In this document: piece by piece, positions 7,767 to 14,518 of the stretch
Layout of the letters: each line of letters begins with the position of its first letter
How positions within the stretch are numbered: the first letter of the stretch is position 1
Assembly (NCBI GenBank): GCA_036275365.1
Contig: DASUDX010000132.1
Span: 1 to 21,988, forward strand
DNA length: 21,988 bases
From: DASUDX01 sp036275365
GTDB taxonomy: Bacteria; Pseudomonadota; Gammaproteobacteria; Nevskiales; Nevskiaceae
Direction of reading: 5' to 3'
Made by a program: the position numbers and the translations under genes
The notes under the pieces: model-generated
What the model was told of the DNA's origin: nothing
Seen by the model: the letters and a program-made list of their open reading frames with translations, nothing else
The model's database searches: none

Positions 7767-7816
7767 GTCGCTCTCCTTGGCGGAAGCACCGGCCGCGCGG
7801 GCCGGCGCCAGCGCGC

Positions 7817-8815
7817 TCACTGCGCGTAGAAGTGGATCGGGTAGCTCGGCAGTGTGAACTCCGGCACGCTCTTGGCGCCGAAGTTGATCAGCTGGATGCG
7901 CGCCAGCACCTTGCGCTCGAGATCGGGATCGCCCAGCTCGCTGGAGACGATCTCGCAGCGCAGCACCGAGCCATCCGCCGCGATGGTCAGGCTCACCGAC
8001 ATCGTCCCGCGCAGGCTGGGGTTGTCGCGCAGGGCGCGGTTGTAGAGCGAGTACAGGGCCGACTTGTTGCGGTCCATCACCTGCTGGATCTCCTCCAGCG
8101 TGCGGCCGGCCAGGGGCTTGTCGCCGTCCTGCCCGGGGCGGGTCTTGTCCGGGCCGATGCCCACCGGGCTGTCCACGGTGGTGGTGCGGCGGCTGCCGAG
8201 CCCGGCCCCGGACTGGCTGCGCCGCTGCTCGCCGGTGCCGGCGCCGGAGATACCCCCGGAGCTGGCCGCAGCGGTCTGCGCCAGATTGGCGGCGCCGGCG
8301 CTGCCACCGGTGGCGCCAGTACCCGGCTGGGCCGTGACGATCTCGCTGGAGAGCGCCCGCGAGGCGTCGAAACCGGACAGCGAGTTGTCGCGCAGGGCCT
8401 TGAGCTGATCGGCCAGGGCCAGCACACCGGTCTGCGCCGCCTGCTGGCGCGCCGCCTGCACCTGCTGCTCGCGGGTGGGCTCGGGCCGCACCTGCTCGGC
8501 CGGCTTGGAGGGCTGTTCATCCGGCGTCTGCACCGGCTTGGGCTCCTCCACCTGCTCGGGTTCCTCGGCCTGCTCGGCGGGCTTGGGTTCCTCGACCTGG
8601 TCGGCCACCTCGGCATCGGGAATCAGGCTGATGTAGCGCCGCTCGGTGGTCTCGCCCCCGCCCCGTTCCAGACCTTGCAGCTTGAGGAAGGGCACGATGA
8701 CGGCGAACACCAGGTACAGCACGATCAGCAGCGCGGCGAGGCGACGGAAGCGGCGGTCGCTGGCCTCGGCCAGACCCCAGCCCTGGTCCGGTCCCAGCAT
8801 CAGGGTGGCGTTCAT
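7817..8815 (-). CDS. TonB-like protein with AgmX/PglI-type C-terminal domain
   Basis: Predicted periplasm-spanning coupling protein that would pass energy from the ExbB/ExbD-type motor to outer components. 332 residues. A cytoplasmic start is followed by one membrane segment at about 26-45, then a Pro/Glu-rich stretch at about 65-115 with imperfect EEPKPAEQ-type repeats, a Gly/Ser/Thr-rich linker at about 165-240, and a folded C-terminus at about 240-332 (NPSLRGTMSVSLTIAADGSV, later VLARIQLINFG). The last part resembles the domain annotated AgmX/PglI C-terminal, known from Myxococcus gliding proteins, more than classical TonB. The ATG overlaps the upstream stop (ATGA) and has a strong GGAGGAG site. 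Function in this organism is inferred. Confidence 0.8.
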   Translation of the reverse strand: MNATLMLGPDQGWGLAEASDRRFRRLAALLIVLYLVFAVIVPFLKLQGLERGGGETTERRYISLIPDAEVADQVEEPKPAEQAEEPEQVEEPKPVQTPDEQPSKPAEQVRPEPTREQQVQAARQQAAQTGVLALADQLKALRDNSLSGFDASRALSSEIVTAQPGTGATGGSAGAANLAQTAAASSGGISGAGTGEQRRSQSGAGLGSRRTTTVDSPVGIGPDKTRPGQDGDKPLAGRTLEEIQQVMDRNKSALYSLYNRALRDNPSLRGTMSVSLTIAADGSVLRCEIVSSELGDPDLERKVLARIQLINFGAKSVPEFTLPSYPIHFYAQ

Positions 8816-9327
8816 GGCGCCTCCTCCCCGGCCCCTTTCTTCTCGGTCACCGCCAGCGAGATGCGGGCGAAGCGCGCCTCGGTGCAGGTGGCCATCACCT
8901 TCTTGAGCAGGCGGTAGGGGATGGTGCGGTCAGCGAGGATGTTGACCTCGCCGCGGGTCACCCGGCCCATGGCGTCGCCTTCCACCCGCATCAGGGGCGA
9001 CAGCAGCAGCTCGGACTTCAGTCGCGGCAGCAGGCTGCCCTCGGTGGCCTCGGCCTCGGCCACGCTGAGCACCGGCCGGTTGTCGACCAGGATGTCCTCG
9101 CGGCTGACGGTGATCACCACCGCCGTGCGCGGCTGGTCCTTGACCACCGACTCCGGCAGCTTGAGCGCCTTGGGATTGGGCAGCACCTCCACCACCAGGG
9201 CGTTCACCAGCAGGTAGAACACCAGGATGGCGAAGATATCGATCAGCGAGACGATGTTGAGGTGCACGGTGGTGGCGGCGCGGCGGGCCGCGCGTTCCAC
9301 CTTGCGTTCCTTGCGGCGATTGCTCAC
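8812..9327 (-). CDS. ExbD/TolR-type biopolymer transport protein (second copy)
   Basis: Stator-type subunit of a proton-driven motor, 171 residues. A basic cytoplasmic start (RRKERKVERAARR) precedes one membrane segment at about 23-47 reading LNIVSLIDIFAILVFYLLV, in which Asp30 is the conserved proton-carrying acid of the ExbD/TolR family. A periplasmic domain follows, with ADRTIPYRLLKKVMATC near the end matching the family's conserved last third. The start is GTG within a GTGA overlap with the preceding exbD-like gene, with GGAGGGG upstream. It differs clearly from the other ExbD-like protein of the operon, so the two are paralogues rather than a recent duplicate. Confidence 0.9.
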   Translation of the reverse strand: MSNRRKERKVERAARRAATTVHLNIVSLIDIFAILVFYLLVNALVVEVLPNPKALKLPESVVKDQPRTAVVITVSREDILVDNRPVLSVAEAEATEGSLLPRLKSELLLSPLMRVEGDAMGRVTRGEVNILADRTIPYRLLKKVMATCTEARFARISLAVTEKKGAGEEAP

Positions 9328-9902
9328 GGCGCCCCTCCGCCGGTGCTCACCGAGGGCGCCACATCACCGATCGAGATCTGCGGGAACAGCTCACGCGGCA
9401 GGCCCAGGGCGCGGGCCTCGGCCGGCGCCAGCCGGGCGGCGTCCATCACCTTCACCAGATTGTCGTAGCTGACCTCCGGGCTCACCAGCAGGGTCAGACT
9501 GCTCTCCTGCGGTGCGGCCTTCTTGGCTTCCACCAGCACTTCGGAGAGGGCCAGCACATTGTAGCCATCCGGGGTGTTGTCGAGCCGGCGCAGCGGACCG
9601 TTGCGATCGGAGATCTCGATCGCCTCGGGCAGCAGGGCCACGGTCAGCCGCAGCGCCTTGTCCTCCACCGGCATGCTCTGGTCGTCGCTGGGCAGATTCA
9701 TGCTCAGCACATTCAGACGCGCCGCGGAAATCGACGAGCTCACCAGCAGGAAGAACACCAGCACGGCGAACACATCGATCATCGAGACGATGTTGAGCTC
9801 TTCGTTGCGCACCCGCTTGAGATGACGCGCCAGCCGGCGCGTGCGGTGCGAGCGCCGCTTGAGGTCGTCCTCGGCGGCGGCGGGAGGGGCGAAAGTCGCC
9901 AT
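9324..9902 (-). CDS. ExbD/TolR-type biopolymer transport protein (first copy)
   Basis: Second type of ExbD-like subunit, 192 residues. The N-terminus is longer and strongly basic (about residues 15-33). The membrane segment at about 37-60 reads LNIVSMIDVFAVLVFFLLVS with the conserved Asp43. The periplasmic part contains VSPEVSYDNLVKVMDAAR, the usual ExbD ending, then a C-terminal tail PQISIGDVAP typical of ExbD-like proteins that sit beside a second ExbD. It follows the TolQ-like gene by 25 bases and overlaps the next gene by four. A heteromeric motor using both ExbD types is inferred. Confidence 0.9.
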   Translation of the reverse strand: MATFAPPAAAEDDLKRRSHRTRRLARHLKRVRNEELNIVSMIDVFAVLVFFLLVSSSISAARLNVLSMNLPSDDQSMPVEDKALRLTVALLPEAIEISDRNGPLRRLDNTPDGYNVLALSEVLVEAKKAAPQESSLTLLVSPEVSYDNLVKVMDAARLAPAEARALGLPRELFPQISIGDVAPSVSTGGGAP

Positions 9903-9927
9903 GGTCAGGGACGCAGCGGGTCGGCGA

Positions 9928-10569
9928 TCAGGCGCGGCGGCCGCGGTTGCAGACGGCGCTGACGAAACGCGAGCAGGCGGCCTCCAGACCGTCCACCAGC
10001 TCGGTGGTGCGCGACTGCAGCCAGGCGTGGGCGAGCAGGGCGGGGATCGCCACCATCAGGCCGAAGGCGGTGCAGTTCATCGCCTCGGAGATGCCGGCCG
10101 AGAGCAGGTCGGCCTTCTCGGTCGGATCGGCGGCACCCAGTGCGGCGAAGGCGCCGATCAGGCCGATCACGGTGCCCAGCAGGCCGAGCAGGGTCGACAT
10201 GTTGGAAAAGGTGGCGAGGTAGTGGGTCCGCCGCTCGATCGCCGGCAGCACCTCCATCAGACCTTCCTCGGTCGCGATCTCGACCTCGCTGCGGCGGCTG
10301 TCGAAGCGGGCCTGGTTGAGCCCGTTGGCGAGAATGCGGGCCAGCGGCGTCTGCGAGCCGTCGACCACCCGGGCCACGCTGTCGAGGTCACCCTGCTGGA
10401 GCAGGGGGCCGACCTGGTCCCAGATCTCGCGGTTCTCGCGCTCGGTGCGGCGCAGGAACATCAGGCGCTCGACCGCGACCGCGATGCCCAGCACCAGCAC
10501 CAGGGCGATCGGATACATGAAGGCGCCGCCGAGCTGGAAGAAGCGGACGAGGGTGGAGAAGAGTTCCAT
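9928..10569 (-). CDS. MotA/TolQ/ExbB-family proton channel protein
   Basis: Inner-membrane ion-channel subunit that, with ExbD-type partners, converts proton flow into movement. 213 residues, three membrane segments at about 17-36, 122-144 and 164-184. Conserved channel residues are visible: Thr133 in LLGLLGTVIGLIGAF and Thr167 in EAMNCTAFGLMVAIPALL, corresponding to the two channel threonines of ExbB and TolQ. Length is close to TolQ (230). It lies 43 bases after the small exported protein gene, the widest gap inside the operon before fabI. The neighbours are not tolA, tolB or pal, so this is not the housekeeping Tol-Pal set. Confidence 0.92.
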   Translation of the reverse strand: MELFSTLVRFFQLGGAFMYPIALVLVLGIAVAVERLMFLRRTERENREIWDQVGPLLQQGDLDSVARVVDGSQTPLARILANGLNQARFDSRRSEVEIATEEGLMEVLPAIERRTHYLATFSNMSTLLGLLGTVIGLIGAFAALGAADPTEKADLLSAGISEAMNCTAFGLMVAIPALLAHAWLQSRTTELVDGLEAACSRFVSAVCNRGRRA

Positions 10570-10612
10570 GGCAGGGTTCCGGGGTGAAGAAAAGCAGTAC
10601 GGAGAAGCGTAA

Positions 10613-11044
10613 TCAGGGTGCCGCTGGCGCGGCGGCGGGTGGCGGCGTGCGGCGGGCCGCGGCCGCCTTGCTCAGCGCGTTGTGGTACTCAATCTGGCGG
10701 ATGAACACATCCTCATCGATCGGCAGCATGTCCACCTGCAGCAGGCGCGCCGGACGGTCGATGTCCTTCTCGGCGTAGGCGTTGCGCCAGGGGGTGATGT
10801 AGAGGCCGATCGGCGATTCGCGCTCGCCGACGATCACCGTGCCGCTGCCATCGCCCTGGGGCAGACGGTCGCCCCCGGCGGCCGGCGTCGCCGCCGCTGG
10901 CGCCGCTGGCGCGGCAGGTGTCGCCGGCGCGGCGGGTGCGGTGACCGGGGCGAAGTCGCTGTCGACCCCGGGCAACTCCTCCGGGGCCTCCTGGGCGGCG
11001 AGAGCCAGGGGCAGGCACAGCAGGATGGCAAGGCCGCGGCGCAT
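10613..11044 (-). CDS. Small exported protein of the envelope-machine operon, function unknown
   Basis: 143 residues. Signal peptide at about 1-16 (MRRGLAILLCLPLALA|AQ), an Ala/Pro-rich low-complexity stretch at about 36-60, then a short conserved-looking block with VIVGERESPIGLYITPWRN and a tail ending LPIDEDVFIRQIEYHNALSK. I do not recognise a named domain. The start is set by the TGATG overlap with the upstream TPR lipoprotein stop; the longer frame to 11116 would lie inside that gene and bury the signal peptide. Its position between the TPR proteins and the motor genes suggests a structural part of the same machine. Confidence 0.8.
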   Translation of the reverse strand: MRRGLAILLCLPLALAAQEAPEELPGVDSDFAPVTAPAAPATPAAPAAPAAATPAAGGDRLPQGDGSGTVIVGERESPIGLYITPWRNAYAEKDIDRPARLLQVDMLPIDEDVFIRQIEYHNALSKAAAARRTPPPAAAPAAP

Positions 11045-11694
11045 CACTTGACCTCCACCTCGGCGGGTTCGCGGGCGCGCTGCTCGCGTTGCTCGGCCTC
11101 GAGCTCGGCGATCCACACCAGCACGCGCAAATCCTTGCCGGCGGTCAGCCGCTGGTACTCGCCGTAATGGCGCAGCGCACAGTCCGCCTCGTTGGTCACC
11201 TCGTCGCAGAGCAGGCCGAGGTTGAAGTGGGCGCTGGCGTAGTCCGGCTTCACCGCCAGTGCCCGCTCATAGGCCTGGCGGGCGCGGCGGGCATCGCCGG
11301 CCTGGCGGTGCAGGATGCCCAGCCAGTTGAAGGCGCTGACATTGTCCGGATTGGTCTCGGCGGCGCGGGTGAAGGCGGTGAGCGCCACCTGCGGCTTGTC
11401 GGCCAGCGCATTGAGGATGCCGATGTTGGTCAGCGGCCCGGAGAAATCCGGGAAGTCCTGGGACAGGGCCAGGAAGGCGGCCTCGGCCTCCGCGGTCTTG
11501 CGCTGCTTCATCAGCTGCAGGGCGGCCTGGAAGCGGCCTTCCGGATCGCCCTTGTCCGGCACCGGCGCAGCCTGCTCGGCCGACGGCGGATCGGGCGGGG
11601 TGTCGCGCTTGGGCGCGCTGCCGCAGGCCGCCAGCAGCAGGGCGCTGGTGAGCCAGAGCAGGCGCAGGGGACGCCGGTCAGCGCAGGCTTTCAT
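11044..11694 (-). CDS. TPR lipoprotein (small)
   Basis: 216 residues. The N-terminus has a basic start, a hydrophobic core and a lipobox LAAC with Cys24, so it should be lipidated; no Asp follows the Cys, which favours the outer membrane. About four tetratricopeptide repeats span 52-187, for example FNWLGILHRQAGDARRARQA (123-142) followed by YERALAVKPDYASAHFNLG. The tail at about 194-210 is a Glu/Arg-rich helix. The gene overlaps the larger TPR lipoprotein gene by 17 bases and the next gene by one base. TPR lipoproteins of this size often scaffold outer-membrane complexes; the partner is inferred to be the neighbouring TPR proteins. Confidence 0.85.
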   Translation of the reverse strand: MKACADRRPLRLLWLTSALLLAACGSAPKRDTPPDPPSAEQAAPVPDKGDPEGRFQAALQLMKQRKTAEAEAAFLALSQDFPDFSGPLTNIGILNALADKPQVALTAFTRAAETNPDNVSAFNWLGILHRQAGDARRARQAYERALAVKPDYASAHFNLGLLCDEVTNEADCALRHYGEYQRLTAGKDLRVLVWIAELEAEQREQRAREPAEVEVK

Positions 11695-14518
11695 AGAGTT
11701 CCTCGCGCAGCTCGCGCTTGCCGTAGCGACCGGGCGCCAGGGCCACCAGTGCCTCGTAGCTCTGCTTCACCCAGCGGTCGTAGACGCCCTGGGGAATCCG
11801 CTTGAGGTTGGTCTCGTAGGCAGCGATCGCCTGTTCCTCGAAGGGATAGGCCTGCTCCTCCAGCAGCAGATCGTACTGCTCGCTCGCCAGCGCATCGAGG
11901 TTGCGCGGCCGCTCGGAGGCGAGCAGGGCCTGGGCGAAGTCCTGGTAGAGCTGGCCGAGCTCGAAGGTGGCGGCGGTGGTCACCGGCGCAAAGCCGTAGC
12001 CAGCGGCCTGATTGAGCGCCTGGATGGCGGTCTCCATCGCCTGCTTCTTGGCCGCCAGCGAGCGCTCGATCGGCGCGCTCAGGGTCAGGCGCTTGGCCTC
12101 GGCCCCGGTCACCCGGCCGATCTCCAGGCTGGAGGTCGCCGCCAGCGAGCGGGTGGCCTCGCTGCGCTCCGCACCGGCGGCCTGGTCGGCGCGCACGATC
12201 TCGCGCAGCCAGCGCAGCTGCCCGGCCTGATCGCCGCGGCTGCGGGCCAGCTCCACCAGCCGGCTGCGTCCCTGCATGGCGCGATCCACCGGCCGCGGGA
12301 ACTGGCCGACGAAGAACTCCCAGGCCTCGGCGGCCTCGCGCGGCAGCTCGGCCTGGTCGTAGCGCTGGGCGGTGAGCCAGGCGGCTTCGCGGCGGATCTC
12401 GACGGTCTCGCTGGCGCGGCGGGCGATCCGTGCATAGGCCCCCGCCGCCTGCGCCGGCTTGCGGTCCTCGTCGTAGACCTGGGCCAGCTTCTTGTCCACA
12501 TCCGGAATCAGCGCCTGCTGCGGGAAGCGGCGGCGGAAGCCCTCCAGCACCTGCGCGGCCTGCGGCCAGTCCTTGAGCTCGATCAGGCTGGCGGCGGCGT
12601 CGTAGTCGGCGTTGGCGCGGATGCTCGAGGTTGGCGTGACCTCGCCGACCCGCAGGAAGGTGTTGACCGCCAGACGCAGATCGCCCGCCGCGCGCGCCGC
12701 CTCGGCCTGCTTGTAGATGCTGGCGGCCAGCTGCTCGATCACCGCAGGGCGGTTGGGGTCCTCGGCAGGGGTGAGCTTGAGCTCCTCGCCGAAGGCCTTC
12801 TCGGCCTCGCCGTAGCGCTGCAGCTCGAACTGGGCGTCGCCGGTCACGCTCCAGGCGGTGCGGCGCAGCGCCTCGGGAGCCGGCTTGTCGGCGGCCAGCA
12901 CCCGCGCCGCCACACCGATCGCCTGCTCCATGTCGCGCAGCTCGTAGAGATCCTGGGCGGACTGGGTCAGCACCGGCAGCTTGCGCGAGTGCTCCTTGAA
13001 GGTATCGGCCAGGCGGATGCCGCTGGCCACCGCCTCGCGCAGGGCGGCTGGCCGCTCGGCCGCCGGCACCTCCTTGGCGTGCTTCTGGTGGGCCAGATAG
13101 GCGGCGAAGGCGGCCTCGCCCGATTTCGGATGCGGCGCGTAGGTGTAGGCGGTCTTCGCATACTCCTGGGCCGCCTCGAGGGTGCGACCGCCGTCGAGCA
13201 GGGCGTCGCCGAGCAGGAAGTTGATCTCGGCCAGGCGCGGATCGCGCGGATACAGCTCGATGATGCGGCGATACCAGCGCGCGGCGGTGAGGAAGGCCTC
13301 GCCGCGCTTCTCGCGCTGGGCCAGGGCGTGCTCGTGCCTGGCCAGATCCTCCAGATGCAGGCGCAGCTCGGCCATCACCGCCTCGCTGGCCGGGGCGCCG
13401 GCCCAATAGGCCGCCGCCGGGTCGTACGTCTCGGCGTAGCGCTGCTTCTCGCGGATCACCAGCTCGTTGAAGCCACCCTCGGCATAGGCGGCGATGGTGC
13501 GCGACTGGAAGGCCGGCGCCTCGCCATGACGGGGATAGCGCTGGGTGAACGCGGCGAAGGCCTCGGCGGCATCGGTGTAGCGGCGCCGCTCCTGCAGCTG
13601 CTCGCCGAGCGCGTTGTAGACCAGCGGATAGAAGCGCGGGTCGCCGTACTTGGCCATGTATTCGTTGGCCGCCACGCCGCCGCCCAGTGCCGCCAGCGAG
13701 AGCGAGACCACCCGCAGCGAATCCTTGGCCAGATCGCCCTTGCCCTTGGCCACGCCCTGCAGGGCGCTGGCGACATCGGTGAGCTCGCCCGGTGGCAGCT
13801 CGCGGTCGAGGATCTGGAAGAAGGTGGTGATGGCGGCGTCGTAACGCGACTGCTTGTACTGCGACCAGCCGAACTTGTACTGGGCCGGCTCGAAGAACGA
13901 GGTGCGGTCGCCCAGATCCATCACGATCTGGTACTCGGCCTCGGCCTCGGCGTAGCGCGCGGTCTGGAACAGCAGCTCGGCCCGGCGGAAATGCCCGTCA
14001 CCGGTGTAGCTGGATTCCGGGAACTCGCGCGAGAGGCGTGCCAGCACCTCGATCGCCTGCTCGGTCTGGCCGATGTTCTGATGGGCGCGGGCGAGCTGGT
14101 AGAGCACGCGGTCGTTGTTCGGATCCTGCGGCCGCTCGGCCAGCAGCTCGCGGTAGATCTGGATCGAGCTGCCGACCGTGGTCTCGCTGTTCTCGTCGCC
14201 GCCCTTGAAGTCGTCCACCTGCACCTGCAGGTCGGCCATGCGCCGCCGCGCCTCGGCGCGGGTCTCCTCGTCGGGAGCCAGCTCCAGCAGCTTGCGGTAG
14301 TTCTCCAGCGCCTTGCTGGCGTCCGGCGCGATCGGCTCGGAGCGGATGATCGGCAGCTCCTCGACGGCCGGCTGCTCCTGCTTGCCGACCTGGCTGCGGA
14401 TCGAGGGCGCCGCCTCCTTCACCGCCTGCGGGGTGCTGGCGCAGCCGCTGGCAAACAGCGCAGCGGCCAGCAAGGGCAGGGTGGCGAGGCGCAGTGCCGG
14501 CTCCGGGACTCGTCTCAT
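11678..14518 (-). CDS. Large TPR lipoprotein of the envelope-machine operon
   Basis: 946 residues. Signal sequence with lipobox FASGC (Cys26), hence predicted lipidation. The rest is almost wholly helical repeats of TPR type: for example 138-165 (LARAHQNIGQTEQAIEVLAR), 174-201 (RRAELLFQTARYAEAEAEYQ), 212-237 (YKFGWSQYKQSRYDAAITTF) and further units to beyond residue 850. No catalytic motif is visible. The GWSQYKQ-type unit is common in outer-membrane TPR proteins found beside ExbB/ExbD-like genes and in Myxococcus Glt proteins; this comparison is from memory. The start overlaps the upstream stop (ATGA). It is probably a periplasmic scaffold anchored to the outer membrane. Confidence 0.85.
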   Translation of the reverse strand: MRRVPEPALRLATLPLLAAALFASGCASTPQAVKEAAPSIRSQVGKQEQPAVEELPIIRSEPIAPDASKALENYRKLLELAPDEETRAEARRRMADLQVQVDDFKGGDENSETTVGSSIQIYRELLAERPQDPNNDRVLYQLARAHQNIGQTEQAIEVLARLSREFPESSYTGDGHFRRAELLFQTARYAEAEAEYQIVMDLGDRTSFFEPAQYKFGWSQYKQSRYDAAITTFFQILDRELPPGELTDVASALQGVAKGKGDLAKDSLRVVSLSLAALGGGVAANEYMAKYGDPRFYPLVYNALGEQLQERRRYTDAAEAFAAFTQRYPRHGEAPAFQSRTIAAYAEGGFNELVIREKQRYAETYDPAAAYWAGAPASEAVMAELRLHLEDLARHEHALAQREKRGEAFLTAARWYRRIIELYPRDPRLAEINFLLGDALLDGGRTLEAAQEYAKTAYTYAPHPKSGEAAFAAYLAHQKHAKEVPAAERPAALREAVASGIRLADTFKEHSRKLPVLTQSAQDLYELRDMEQAIGVAARVLAADKPAPEALRRTAWSVTGDAQFELQRYGEAEKAFGEELKLTPAEDPNRPAVIEQLAASIYKQAEAARAAGDLRLAVNTFLRVGEVTPTSSIRANADYDAAASLIELKDWPQAAQVLEGFRRRFPQQALIPDVDKKLAQVYDEDRKPAQAAGAYARIARRASETVEIRREAAWLTAQRYDQAELPREAAEAWEFFVGQFPRPVDRAMQGRSRLVELARSRGDQAGQLRWLREIVRADQAAGAERSEATRSLAATSSLEIGRVTGAEAKRLTLSAPIERSLAAKKQAMETAIQALNQAAGYGFAPVTTAATFELGQLYQDFAQALLASERPRNLDALASEQYDLLLEEQAYPFEEQAIAAYETNLKRIPQGVYDRWVKQSYEALVALAPGRYGKRELREELYESLR

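Noticed and set aside
7767..7820. N-terminal extension of FabI back to 7820
   Set aside because: It would overlap the end of the TonB-like gene and displace the exact FabI N-terminus that follows an AAGGAG site.
8537..8600. Short repeated DNA in the TonB-like gene as a possible CRISPR or repeat array
   Set aside because: The repeats encode the Pro/Glu-rich spacer in frame; irregular length and no spacers.
9928..10569. Housekeeping Tol-Pal channel (TolQ)
   Set aside because: The neighbours are not tolA, tolB, pal or ybgC, and the operon adds a second ExbD and TPR proteins instead.
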